Shown here piece after piece: positions 45,741 to 56,839 of a DNA stretch of 64,000 nt. Source of the stretch: Micropterix aruncella (taxonomy: Eukaryota; Arthropoda; Insecta; Lepidoptera; Micropterigidae); assembly GCA_944548615.1 (NCBI GenBank), contig OX155960.1, positions 12,527,103 through 12,591,102 of the forward strand. The letters run 5' to 3'. Position 1 is the first letter of the stretch, and each line of letters begins with the position of its first letter. The notes under the pieces are model-generated. The model did not search any database, was not told the DNA's origin, and saw nothing but the letters and a program-made list of their open reading frames with translations. Made by a program: the position numbers and the translations under genes.

Positions 45741-45985
45741 ATAGTTTGGTGGTATTTGGTTAGTAGCTGAGCTAAAGCAATTGTTTATTCGAATAGCTAT
45801 TTAAAAGTGAGCAGCAAAGGTGTATGTATGCCTGACAGAGCTGTGAGAGCTGATTCCATAAACGAACAGAATTCCTTTTCGAGAACCTTATTGGATAGGA
45901 GACTATAAAGCTATTCACCATGCCGAAACCCCATATCAACACGAGCAATTGATGGATTATGCTTACATATGTTTTTTTAAAGACA

Positions 45986-46050
45986 AATTAAATTAGGTGG
46001 GGAACATCCGTATACTACTATTGTACGGATGTTCTCCACCTAATTTAATT
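45986..46050. repeat. Near-perfect 27-bp-stem hairpin
   Basis: The arms at 45986-46012 and 46024-46050 are complementary over 27 positions, with one G-U pair and an 11-nt loop. The arm sequence contains AATTAGGTGG and GAACATCCGTA. It resembles a small-RNA precursor or the core of a minute foldback element; no longer flanking inverted repeats were found. Confidence 0.85.
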
Positions 46051-46418
46051 ACATAATACACTACATCCGTACAACCTTGATTTCAAATACACAATTTAAA
46101 ACTACTAATTGATTTAAGACTATTTGAAGGTACTACTTAAACTGCAATATATGTATAAAACTAACTAACCAAGAATATGGCTTACATTATCATAGCTATC
46201 ATCCGTGATCATTAGTAATAGCTAATCATTACCAATATGACCACACGACTGGTCCTCTTATTCCTATTCGCCCTAATATCAGAATTTTATCAGAAACCGG
46301 CATATTTTACCTACTAGAACCCGTATAATTCAGCTACTTCCTGATTTTTCTGCCCTAGATAAGCAGCTTGATGTTGTTCAGTAATTTTGTCGGTATCTGC
46401 GATTTAATACGTCATCAT
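46051..46418. other. Unannotated AT-rich sequence
   Basis: 'acatccgtacaacc' near 46067 echoes the hairpin's 'acatccgta' arm; otherwise nothing recognised. Confidence 0.4.
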
Positions 46419-47018
46419 CGCAGTTGGGTCATTATGACCCGTGTATTAGGGTCGGCCCAACTCACATGTCAGCACCCATCCGGTAGCTTCCAAGCAGAAG
46501 TGCGAGCCCGGGTAGGACTTTGTGCCTGCGGGCCAGTTTCCCTGGAAGTCGTCCCTTCGGGCGCTAACCCGGGGGAGATAAACGGGGAGTCTGGAAACGA
46601 TTTTGTTTTCCTATAGATCGGGAGTGGTGGTTAACCTTACGGCAATCGCTCTTGAAAAGACCAATTCGGTCACCCGATACCGGTGACTAGCCAGGCAAAG
46701 GACGCCGTGGTCCTCGATAGATGCGGTAAACAAATCACCGCTACTTAAGGGAGAGGACTGCGTAAGCGACCTCGAACCCGTAACCAGTCGAGAGGCCTGG
46801 AGAGAAATCGAAACTGGAAGTAAGGGCGTGAGGTCGGCCGCTGGTGCACGCCCGGTGTCTCGCGGTAATGCGTTGGTTTCTTACGGGCGAGTGGCGTAAC
46901 TATAGAGTGGTCTGTCGAGTCTCCAAGTCTTCTACGCTCACCTCACGGTAGACAGAACGATTAATATCGTTTAAACTTCCTGAGTTCATGGGTTCGCCCT
47001 TTGTATTCGACACATCCT
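46419..47018 (-). repeat. R690, subfamily B, minus orientation, near-complete
   Basis: Starts 'cagttgggtcattatgaccc' and ends 'gccctttgtattcgacacat'. All diagnostic blocks are present in reverse; the centre is shortened by about 60 bp near 46560-46585. Confidence 0.85.
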
Positions 47019-47308
47019 AGTACTATTATATATAATAATTCTCTGTAGATATGAAATCGAAAATTAATTACCATTATAAAATAATTAAAAACGGGACTTC
47101 ACCAGGTGAAGTTACACCCTATGTTTCAGTGTTATTGGAAACACTGACGTAGTATCAGTCATCGTCAGCTGTAATTCAATTGTTCGCTTCCAGAATAGTC
47201 ATCTCAACAAATCACACAAATAAGGGTTCCTAAAATTGTCTCAAATATCTCAAAAATCCTAAAAGGTTTTTGTAAGCCGTTTGTAAGGCAAATCGCCAGC
47301 GTCACATA
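47019..47308. other. Unannotated AT-rich sequence
   Basis: Includes the short inverted pair 'caccaggtgaagttacaccc' region; no gene. Confidence 0.4.
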
Positions 47309-47980
47309 TCTATATATATAAAACAAAGTCGGGTTTGTTCGAACACTTATAACTCGAGAACGGCTAGACCGACCTTCATGGTTTTTGATTTGTAGTATTT
47401 GTCTCCGTCCCGAATAGCAGAATAACTATTTTATTAAAAACTTAATAAAATAGTTACTAAAAACGAATAGCAGAATAATACAGAAGAATAAAAAACTTAA
47501 TAAAAACGAATAGCAGAATAACTACTTATTAAAATCAAAAATTAGAAGTGTCGAAAATTTAAATAAAAGAAAAAACATTCCTATACAAAATGTAAATCAG
47601 TGTTTTTCTCATGGTCAGTTGTACGTGGCATGTTCACATGTCGGCAAATCATCCGCTTTATTTATTCTTGCGCCTGATAAAAAAACAAAAAGTGTCGTAT
47701 ATCCCAAGGTGCTTCAATGAAGAGAATTAAACCGAGTGCATCTAATGCTGCACAATATGTAATTAGTTTAATTCAATCATGTCTTGCTGACACGCGATTG
47801 ATATATTTAATTTTTGTGCTTTTATATTTCTTTTTGTGTTATTATCTTAATAAAGTAGTGAGCTTAATATTTATTTTGTATTCATTGTATTACTTTCATA
47901 AAATCATAAATTAAGTTCAGCTAATCGTAACACGACATTCATTGACTGTTAGGCGGTACGAAGTTCGCCGGGTCAGCTAG
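47309..47980 (+). mobile_element. Non-autonomous Helitron (672 bp) carrying a helicase tail
   Basis: Starts TCTATATATATAAAAC after an A and ends in a short hairpin (ggcg...cgcc within 'aggcggtacgaagttcgccg') and GGTCAGCTAG before a T, a common insect Helitron end type. It contains the end of the Helitron helicase gene (47570-47720) but no Rep domain. Confidence 0.85.
47570..47720 (+). pseudogene. C-terminal end of Helitron Pif1-like helicase
   Basis: One open frame reads NQCFSHGQLYVACSHVGKSS then LFILAPDKKTKSVVYPKVLQ and a natural-looking stop at 47718. SHGQLYVACSRV is helicase motif VI of Helitron proteins; here the Arg after CS is His, likely inactivating. The upstream helicase and Rep parts are deleted. 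Confidence 0.85.
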
Positions 47981-49379
47981 TTCTATATAGTGTATCGAAA
48001 CACTTAGCTAGTAGCCTCCAAACGCTCACAGGCATTCGCTCCATAAGCATCGTATAAAATATAAAACTGGTCGAAGAAAAAATCATGATGAGCTTCGACA
48101 TTGACTTTTTTTTTAAGAATTCGATTATTTTGCGGGTGCTTTACAGTAGTAAGAGACTAAATAAGGTCTGAGGACCTGCCGATTAGTTACGCCAACATAC
48201 TGCAACATTAAAATCGAAGAATATCGTTGCAATTTCAATGTATTCGTAAGACTATGCTTGACATTATAAATAAGTTTATAAGTATGTTTATAGCGTCCGA
48301 CGTTTCGACAATGTTGCAACCACCGCTGTCCAGGATAGCGGAGTTAACAAACCACTGGCTGCAGTTTCAAAATCCCATTGTGCTATCCAAAAAACAATCT
48401 TATTTTTCCGACATGATCCGGGATGCCATTGATATAGGAGGAATCCGATCTTCAAAAATGATGGATTTTAACTCTTTAACTATTGTGCTACGTCCAATAT
48501 TTTTTTTAATGTTTTCGAAGCCCATCGCCGAACGCATAGACGTAACACATACAGGATACAGTGAATGTTGTGTGCATGGAGGATTTTAGACAAAAGTCCT
48601 GCGCGTCGAACTCGTCGCCCCACCGCCTCTATTATAATCTGTGCAGTGGCAGCAGTTTGCCGTCCACGCGCTTCCGTCTACAATAGACAACAGTTTTACT
48701 ATTAGTCCTAGATCTTAACCCTGATCCGTGATTAGTCCTAGATCTTATCCCTGTAAGAAAAAAACATATTCATTTTGTTGTAAAGTCGAGGAGCAATTAA
48801 AGAAAAATGTTTCTGTGCAAAACTTGTTCGCCTATTTGGGATATGTTATGCTTATATGTTATTCCTTATGCTGTATGTTATTATTAAAATAAAATTAATA
48901 AAAAAATGTATTTTCCTAAAGAAATAAGTAAATAAGTAAACATTATTTTAGTATACTTCGATTTATCTCCTAATAAGTCTTTTATTTTGGGGGAGCTCTG
49001 CCATGTGTGGAGAATAGTCTAACCTGACGAGCGGCTTTTAAATGTATCGGCCGATTCGGTTGTAGCCCTCTTGTATGCCGGATTTCCTAGCCCGTTGATT
49101 TGTTTATGTTCCCCACGTACGCCGAGCGCGCAACTACGCGACAATCTTAATACAGCCATTTGGGACCTCGCGCGTGACCCGCTTCCCTAAGGAGAAAGGG
49201 AAATAAGAGACCGCGGGAATCACCTCCAAACCCAAACGGATACACAGATAAATACATAAATGAAACCAACCGAGGTCGACGACCTTTTGAGCTTTTACTT
49301 CCTCAACCCAAAGGAAAGTGTTATGAACACGCTAAAAAATCAAAAACGGAAATATCCATTTTGACCCCTAAGATATATC
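47981..49379. other. Mostly unique sequence with one foldback-family scrap
   Basis: 48295-48345 ('cgtccgacgtttcgacaatg', 'ttgcaaccaccgctgtccag') is a minus-orientation end of the 'ACGTCGGG' family. A 17-bp phrase 'attagtcctagatctta' repeats at about 48700 and 48731. The remainder, including GC-rich 49050-49200, has no recognised gene. The 120-codon frame at 48227-48589 has no motif and overlaps the repeat. Confidence 0.45.
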
Positions 49380-50830
49380 CTTAGAGTCGACTAGATGACT
49401 AAGAAGTAACGTATCTGGGAGTCACGCTCGATCAGAGACTCGCTTGGAACAGCCCCCTAGATAAAACAATTCATAAAGCTAAAAGTGCTTTGGGTATAAG
49501 CAGAAGACTGGCGGGGAAAAACTGGGGCCTTAACCCCAAGATCTCCCACTGGCTATACACTGCTATTGTGAGGCCGATAATCTCGTACGCCTCGGTGGTA
49601 TAGTGCAACAAAGCCAACCAGAAAACTGTGATTTCCAAACTAAGCAATATCCAAAAGACGGCGTGCCTCATGACAACTGGCGCAATGTCCTCCATTCCTG
49701 GAGCAGCTCAAGATGCACTGCTGAACTTACCGCTTCTACACATTCACTTAAAACAGGTGGCGAAAAACTGCATGTACAGACTGTCTATCCAGAAGAAGGC
49801 AAACTGGATCTTATAAGCACTAAGATCAATTCTTAAATCAGTCAGTGAAACTCCAACACTCAACATGGTATCAGACATCATGCTTTTATTCCTCAACCTT
49901 GGAAAACTTTTTACAGTGGAACTGCCGCCCAGAGACGACTGGCTAAAAAAAACAACTGCACTGGGAGGCTGGTAGCCTTGAATGGTGTGCTGATGGGTCG
50001 AAATCGAGACTTGACGTAGGCTGCGGTATATATAGCGCCTATGCGGGGATTGACCAAACTTCGAAAGAAGTGTAAACTTGGGAAAATACGCCTCCATATT
50101 ACAAGCGAAGGTATAAGCCATTATTAAATGTGTGAACTCCATAAGAACAACGCTAATCACAGTATCTATATCCACTCGGATAGCAAGGCAGCTCTTATGG
50201 CACTAGCCTCGAATACCATTTATTCAAAGCTGGACCTGATTTTCCTAGGCGAAAAGAATAGGGTAATTCTAAAATGGGTTCCCGGCTATGCAGGAATCGT
50301 GGGAAATGGACAAGCCGACGAACTTGCTAAGACGGGAGTATAGGGAACGTTATACGGCCCTGACTGAACCTGGCTGTGGCGTACCATAAAGCCTTGCAAA
50401 TCTAATGCTAAAAAAAATGTTTAGAACAATCCGTAAACCACTGGAACAACACGACAGGTTTGAATCATTCTAAAGCGCTAATTAAGGCTTACGACCGTAA
50501 GACAGCCCGTGAGGCCTTATCGCTAAATAGGAACAATCTACGCATACTGGTGAGGGCGCTCACGGGGCATTGTGGCCTGAACAATGAACAACCTCAAGCT
50601 CCAAGACACGCAAATGTGCAGGTTCTGCCAAGGGGCAGAGAAAACTCCCCTGCACCTCATGTGCGAGTGAGGCCCGCTGATGCGTAAAAGATACACCCAC
50701 TTGGGTGGTCATTACCTCCAAACTGGTAAGGCAAAACAATCTGGCGTCAAAAGCCTGTTGCGGTTCTTAAATGATACGAGGCTTAGTATAGAACTATAGT
50801 AGGTGGCGAACACAATAAATCAGCAATGGT
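49380..50830 (+). pseudogene. RNase H-bearing LINE (I/LOA-like) ORF2 3' half, heavily decayed
   Basis: In order: post-RT region (VTYLGVTLDQRLAWN, LYTAIVRPIISYASVV, IQKTACLMTTGAM), RNase H (WCADGSKSRLDVGCGIYSA with the first Asp; IYIHSDSKAALMALA; LKWVPGYAGIVGNGQADELA) and a Cys-rich C-terminus (LRILVRALTGHCGLN; C-x2-C and H-x4-C in a shifted frame). The tail is A-rich near 50850. The reverse transcriptase core is missing. Stops and frameshifts are frequent; the canonical GHAG is GYAG. Confidence 0.85.
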
Positions 50831-50911
50831 CGAAGTGTTCATCAAATAAAAAAATAAATAAAATAAGACCATTTTCAGATTGAAGTCTGATTGTGAGTCT
50901 GTATTGGTATG

Positions 50912-50970
50912 TGCATGTGTGTGTGTGAGGGTGTGTATGTGTATTATAGGGTGTGTGTGTGTGTGTGTAT
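50912..50970 (+). repeat. (GT)n microsatellite
   Basis: GT-rich tract preceded by 'ttcagattgaagtctg', like the tract at 11531. Confidence 0.85.
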
Positions 50971-51049
50971 TCCTCAACGAACCTACAAAAATACTACAAA
51001 TATACTACATTTACTATGTAAATCACTTGACACAATCACTATCGGCGGC

Positions 51050-51066
51050 GGGGGGGGGGGGGGGGG
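51050..51066 (+). repeat. Poly-G tract
   Basis: Uninterrupted guanines, length probably unreliable in assembly. Confidence 0.9.
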
Positions 51067-51077
51067 TTGTCTAAACT

Positions 51078-51225
51078 TAGCGCTGGCTGATGCGCCCTTT
51101 GCCCCTCATGATCACAATTCAGATAAGTTTTAAGACAAATGACTTCACGTCGACAACTATCCTCGGCTCTCTACGAAACATACGTCTCCAGATCTCCCAC
51201 GGTCATTCGCTAGATAGGCAGCGTG
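51078..51225 (+). repeat. R690 fragment, subfamily A, middle
   Basis: 'gatgcgccctttgcccctca' to 'gatctcccacggtcattcgc' corresponds to 7636-7870 of the split unit. Confidence 0.6.
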
Positions 51226-51240
51226 TCTAGGAGACCAGAC

Positions 51241-51655
51241 GACTAGAGCTGTCAACTACAACGTGCGAACCCGTCACCTCAGAAAGTTTTAATGATAAAA
51301 GATCGTTCTGTCTCCCGTGAGGTGACCGCGGAAGACTGGACGAAAAAAATCCACTGTCTAGTTACGCCACTCGCCCGCAAGAGACCAACGCCATACCGTG
51401 AGATAACCAGGTTAATCACCCAGAGGGCTGACTCTCCCGCCCTTACTTCCAGTTGCAACCAGATTACTCCGGTCTCCCTACTGTTTACAGGTTTGAGGTC
51501 GCTTGCGCGGTCCTCTCCTTTTGGGTAGCGGTGATACGGTGTCTACCGAATCTATCGCGGACCACCGCGTCCTTTGCCCGGCTGTTCACCCGGGATCAGG
51601 TAGCCGATTGGTCGTTTCAAGAGCAGTTGCTGTAAGGTTAACAGGTACCCTCGCT
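51241..51655 (+). repeat. R690, subfamily B, start half, plus orientation
   Basis: 'gactagagctgtcaactaca' to 'gcagttgctgtaaggttaac'. It stops about 30 bp before an inverted, complete unit, giving a head-to-head pair. Confidence 0.83.
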
Positions 51656-51683
51656 AACATTCGCTACTATTCGGTCAGCTGGC

Positions 51684-52343
51684 AGCTAATGGGCCCATGA
51701 TGGGTTGGCCACGAAGACCCATGTGTTCAGCGTCGGCCACACTCACGGGTCAACACCCATCCGACGGCCTCCACGCACGGGGTGCGAACCTGGGTAGGAC
51801 TCTGGTCTTGGTCAGTTTCCCCTGGGAATCAAACTTCTGGCGCTCCTGGACGGTCTGCGCACCGTGCGGCGTAAGCCAATCGACTGTGCACTCTGACTAA
51901 CAGTCGGGGGAGTCTGGAAGCAGTACTGTTTCCTATAGAGCGGGGGTGGTTGCGGACCTTACGGCGACTGCTCTTGAAACGACCATCGGCTATCCGATCC
52001 TGGGTGAACAGCCGGGCAAAGGACGCTGTGGTCCGCGATAGATTCGGTAAACACCGTTTCACCGCTTCGTAAGGGAGAGGACCGCGCAAGCGACCTCCAA
52101 CTCGTGACCAATCGAGAAACTGGAGTAATCTGGTCACAATTGGAAGTAAGGGCGTGAGTGTGAGCCCGCCGGGTAACACTCCTGGCTATCTCGCGGTTAA
52201 GGCGTTGGCCTCTTACGAGTTTGTGGCGGAGCTCGACGGTGGACCGTCCAAGTCTTCTGCGCTCACTCCAGGGAGATAGAACGACTAATCGTTAAAACTT
52301 ACTGAGGTGACGGGCTCGCCCGCTGTAGTCAACAACCCTAGTT
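51684..52343 (-). repeat. R690, subfamily B, minus orientation, complete
   Basis: 'agctaatgggcccatgatgg' to 'gctgtagtcaacaacccta', about 660 bp with every block. A minus-strand frame (51829-52179) is open and parallels the frame in plus copies at 3247 and 32235. Confidence 0.88.
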
Positions 52344-53334
52344 GTGGGTTATTATAGTTTTAGTACTGAATTGAGCAAAAATATGTAAATTAACAGCCTA
52401 GGTACCTAAAAGAAAACAAAATAAACGGCAAGAAGCTTCCTCGGCACTTCTAGGATTTCATTTATTTTCCTAATTGTCCCATTTGTTCTGTGAGAAACGG
52501 AGAGAGAATCCCGGGGGACGACCAACTCGGCAGGCAATAGTAATTATACGATCGGTGCGCTGATAAATTAATTCCACTTTGAAAACTAGTCGTAAGATTG
52601 TGAAAGCACTTTTCAAGACGCCTAGCGCTGGACTCGGATCGGTTTGTGTTTCGTAGCTCTAATCAACTCACCGATGCGATGAATAAAATAATAGACAAAA
52701 TTTCAACAAAAAAAAGTAAAAAAAAAAATTAGGAGAAATAAGTTCAAAGTTCTATGTTCAATGTTTATTTATTCCAAAAAAACCCGGCGAGGCCATAGAA
52801 CTTACAATGAATAAATTATTTTTTTATAATATTCATATTTTAAACATATCATATATCTGGCAAAAATAATATTAGATCACGTTAGAAATCTGAAAGTCAA
52901 TAAACTATACAAAATCAACCATTACATTGTCTAAATATTAAAAAGAGCATTAAGAAATATCAAAAATAGAAATACCAAATCCAAAAAAAAACAAGTATAA
53001 ATCTATAAATAAAAAAGGAAAAATAATAGAAAGGCAAATCCATTGAATGATCTCGCAAATAAATAAATCAATAATAATAATAATAATCAAAGAGTCCAAT
53101 GTGTAAAAAATCAAATAATAATCAAAGTAAAAATATAAAAAAAAGCAATAATTCCTAAATCATGTTACATAATCAGTAAGTAAATTATCTATTAAATTAA
53201 GTGTTCAGAATAGGATTAAAATAGAAGTTAAAAAAATAAAAAATAAATAAAATAAATAAAAATTATAAAATAATAATTAGTAATAGTTTTAAACTTGGCA
53301 TAGATGTTCTTTGATGCGCACTGTTAAACATACT
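52344..53334. other. AT-rich, no feature recognised
   Basis: Long A/T-rich stretch with simple-sequence patches (aataataataat near 53070); possibly old LINE 3' UTR. Confidence 0.4.
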
Positions 53335-54002
53335 AAAAGTCCCCTACTCTATCTGTTGCGCTCGCGCCGCCATCTTGGAAAAATGGCACCCCGATTCAGT
53401 TTTTCGCTTATATCTTGCTAAGTGTAGCAATATCGAAAATATGCTTTATGTTAAAGTAAAGCTTATAAAATTCTCTAAAAAACTGTTATATACATTTTTT
53501 CATATCATCTATTATTAATATGAAAACGGCCTAGTCAACTGACAATTGAAAATCAAACTGAAGACTTGGTGCAATATTTTGCATGGGAACCCTGCCTCTT
53601 GTGATTTAAGGTTCATACTTGGCATTCCTTAGGAGGTCCTGAGTGGATTTAACCCAGGAGCCATCGGTGGCCGCAGCGCGGATGTCGGGGGGAGAAGGGG
53701 GGAAATTTTATTCCACCGCACTTCACTTTGAGCCCTATACCTCGTAAACTATAGGTATTAGGGCAAATCGGATATCATTTTCGGATAACTAAATTATTGG
53801 CAATTCATTTTCGGAGGAAAAAAACACCCATCCATAAAAATAAAAACAAAATTTTGTAGAGAATTTCATAAGCTTTACTTTTTACATGAAGCATATTTAT
53901 GATATCGCTAAAGTAGCGAGATATAAGCGTAAAACTGAACCAGGGCGCCATTTTTACAAGATGGCGGCTCTAGCGCAACAGATAGAGTAGGGAACTTTTA
54001 AA
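53335..54002. mobile_element. Foldback/MITE element with ~165-bp terminal inverted repeats
   Basis: The left arm starts AAAAGTCCCCTACTCTATCT and includes 'ttgcgct-g-gccgccatctt'; the right arm is its diverged complement ending near 54002. The inner arm blocks 'gcttatatct-gcta' and 'aagtaaagcttat-aaattct' also pair. The centre (about 53530-53800) is non-coding. The target duplication was not resolved. Confidence 0.82.
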
Positions 54003-54345
54003 TGTCAAAATTTATTTATATTTGACTGGGCTATATAATTTCAACAGGATTTTGATAAAAATGGGACCATTCTGCAAGTATATCCTTTAAAAAAAAATCT
54101 GTTCATAAATGACAGAGTTCTGAGGTAGCAAACATAAAAAAAAGATACAGCCGAATTGATAGCCTCCTCCTTTTTTTGAGTCGGTTGTTTAAATAACGAT
54201 GGATTTTTTCTAATCGAATAATCTGTTAATATCCGAATCCGAATAATCGAATAAAAGTTACGGCCGCTTAAGTCAATCCGATTGGGTTTTTTTAGCTAAT
54301 AGCTAAAATCAAACAAAGCGTTTTAAAGCGAATTTAGAAATGAAG
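54003..54345. other. Unannotated AT-rich sequence
   Basis: No feature recognised. Confidence 0.4.
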
Positions 54346-54349
54346 AAAA

Positions 54350-54795
54350 ATAAAGCCTTGGTTGGATGAAGCAAGATTTAAACTTAATGTAAAAAAGACA
54401 AAGTGCATGGTCTTCAATATTAACAAGACGTTACAGGTACTAGAAAACTTTAATGTAACTATTCATGAATGCTCAGACAATCGACAATGTCAGTCTTCCT
54501 CTTTAGAGAGAGTAAAAAAATATTTGGGCATTACAATTGATCAAAATCTACTTGCGTCTAGGTGCGTCAGCTAGGTTTCATTTTTAGAGAGTTAAGAAAC
54601 ATTTTGGAGCCAGGAACGTTCAAGATGGCAGTGAAACAGTTATATATTACGGTATCATACCTTGGGGTGGTTGTTCCAAAACCATTCTGCAGCCACTCTA
54701 TGTTGCACGAAAGAGTGTTATAAAAACCATTAAATTTCCTAGTCATTTACTATTAAAGGAGTTCAATGTTTTAAGCGTTAGGTTATTGCATACAA
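54350..54795 (+). pseudogene. LINE-D ORF2 fragment, plus strand, 5' piece
   Basis: LNVKKTKCMVFNINKTLQ, then VKKYLGITIDQNL and, after a frame change, LGFIFRELRNILEPGTFK. These parallel LNIDKTKYLAFSIDK, LKYLGIIVDNHL and LAFLFRDIRNILDPKTLK of the minus-strand copy at 55706, so both belong to one family. The piece breaks off near 54795. Confidence 0.78.
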
Positions 54796-54837
54796 CCAAA
54801 GACAAAACTAACATTAACAACCAGGAGAGCAGCTGGA

Positions 54838-55035
54838 GATTTTATGAACATCCTATTAGCCCCTTGAGGGGCAAACGGGACAATTGTCCCACAATTGAAA
54901 TTACCGTAGAGCGGCAAAGGGGACATCTGTCCCAGCCGAGATCGGCGCCGATGTTTTCCAATTATTTACCCTTGATACCTCACATAAATCATACGGCCTG
55001 TGGTATGTGCGAAAAGAGGAGAAGATTCTCTGTCG
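54838..55035. repeat. Palindrome-rich insertion
   Basis: Contains the perfect palindrome GGGACAATTGTCCC, 'ccccttgaggggc' and 'ggggacatctgtccc'. Interrupts LINE-D. It may be a small DNA element, but no paired ends were identified. Confidence 0.45.
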
Positions 55036-55309
55036 TTAACTAGTTGGTTCATTATTTTTCATACAGTCGCCATTTTTTAGTCTATGATTGAACCAAACCA
55101 AACCAAAAACTTCAATATTCATGTTGATTTTCAACACCGAATATTTTTATATTTTTGTATGGGTATAAAGAAAACGAAGTCATAGGTGAAGCATATTATA
55201 ATTATTATAAAAGTATTCACAATTTCTTGCATAGGGTGATTTATTTCCAGAAAAAAACATAGAAATATTGGACATGGCAGTTTTTTCTGTACCACAACTT
55301 TTTTATTTT

Positions 55310-56750
55310 TTTTATTTATTTATTAAAGGTAAAGCACAAAATATAATTTACTGCAGCATTACAAAAAAAAATGTGTTCGGACCAGTAGCGAAAAATAGAG
55401 CACACTGCAGTATCTTGGTCACTGCGTCAACACCGCCTAACTAGGCCTAGGCCTGTACTAAGGCAGGTGTACCAGGAAATATTTTACCTGTGCACACAAA
55501 AAAAGTAAAAAATTAACAACTAAACTTAAAAATTAAACATGTTAAAAAAATAAATTAAAATATCATCAAGAAGTATTTCAAATTATAATCATAAAATTAT
55601 CGAGTAAATAAATAAAAATCGAAATTATAATAATAGTAAATAGATAGATAGATACCTAGTCAGTAAAATAAACAAATAAAAATAAAATAAGAATAAAAAT
55701 AAAAATCATACGAGATAGTCAAATAATTTGTGGCTCTTTTCACGGCCTTCATTTATTAGCCACATATGGCTCTGTTTCTTAAAGCAATCTTTAGACTGAA
55801 TTATTTTAATTCCATCTTCTAAAAGGTTATAGGTCCTGGGGCCCAAAACAGTAAAATGCCTTTGACCAAAAGAGGTCATCATTCGGGGAATATCCATTTT
55901 TTTAGCAACGGATCGCCTTGTTGGATGCATTTGTTGTGAGAAAGTCCTGTTGCATTTGAATTGAATAAAATTTACACAAAATTTTAAATAAAGCTGTCTT
56001 AAATCCAATACTTCATATTCCAAAAACAATTTTTCCGATGAGTACCTGTAAGGCTTACGCGTGATGATTTTTATAATTAGTTTCTGTGCCACCTCTGCTG
56101 GGTAATTAGTCGTTTTTGCACAGGCTCCCCAGCCAATGATTCCATAGCTTAGAATACTTTGGCACAAGGCATAGTATGTTGTTTTTAATGTCTTGGGGTC
56201 TAAAATATTCCTTATATCTCTAAACAAGAACGCCAGACGCCTGACTCTGGTGGAAACTAAGTCTATGTGGTCAGCCCATTTGAGGTGATTATCCACAATT
56301 ATGCCTAAATACTTCAACGATAGTGCTTTTTGCAATGGCGCACATTTACAATGTTTAAGGCTCCCGCATTGATGAATTGTTATGGTGTTTATTGCAGGTG
56401 GCTGCCCTCTCTTATCTATACTGAATGCTAAATATTTCGTTTTATCAATGTTAAGCGTGAGTAAGGAGACATCAAGCCATTTCTTAATAGTATCCATATC
56501 TGCATTTGCCTTAGTAAATACACGCTGCCAGCTACTATCATTGAATATTACTACAGTGTCGTCTGCGAAGGAAATAGCTTTACTTGGTGTTAGATTGTAA
56601 AGATCATTTATATATATAAGGAATAATACAGGCCCCAAGACACTGCCCTGTGGAACACCATATGACAGGCTATTCGTTGCGCTGGAGTAGTCTCCAATTG
56701 ACAGATAATTCTGAATAATGCTTATTGCTTTACAAAACGACGTTAAACGT
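55310..56750 (-). pseudogene. 5'-truncated LINE-D, minus strand: reverse transcriptase fingers lost, catalytic core and C-terminus present
   Basis: The open frame extends upstream of the first Met (56638) to about 56750: SLSYGVPQGSVLGPVLF, then catalytic ISFADDTVVIF, KWLDVSLLTLNIDKTKY, ALSLKYLGIIVDNHLKW, and the C-terminal domain to the stop at 55706 (FTVLGPRTYNLLEDGIK). No stop or frameshift falls within these ~345 codons, so this copy is comparatively young. The N-terminal reverse transcriptase blocks and the endonuclease are absent. The 3' UTR (55310-55705) carries 'ggcctgtactaaggcagg', also seen near 36750 and 58320. Confidence 0.9.
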
Positions 56751-56839
56751 ATCTAATAGCAAATTTCAACAGGAACATAAAACAAGTAGTTTCGGAGTAA
56801 TCGTCGTTTTCCTGAAATGCTATATTTTTGTTGTGATGT

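Larger units (their letters stand above)
45116..45985 (-). pseudogene. LINE-C copy, minus strand: ORF2 end and 3' UTR, interrupted and duplicated
   Basis: The complement of 45116-45265 aligns with the 3' end of LINE-C at 40000-40150 (including 'tcaaatggtt-actgtaagat' and the TTCTA tail). The complement of 45515-45985 aligns with 39730-39990 (WNQLSQLCQA and 'actaaccaaatacc'). Between them lies a G-rich insertion (45266-45512), and part of the UTR is tandemly duplicated (45545-45740). Confidence 0.8.

Noticed and set aside
48700..48755. CRISPR-like short direct repeat
   Set aside because: Only two copies of a 17-bp phrase, with no array, in a eukaryotic context.
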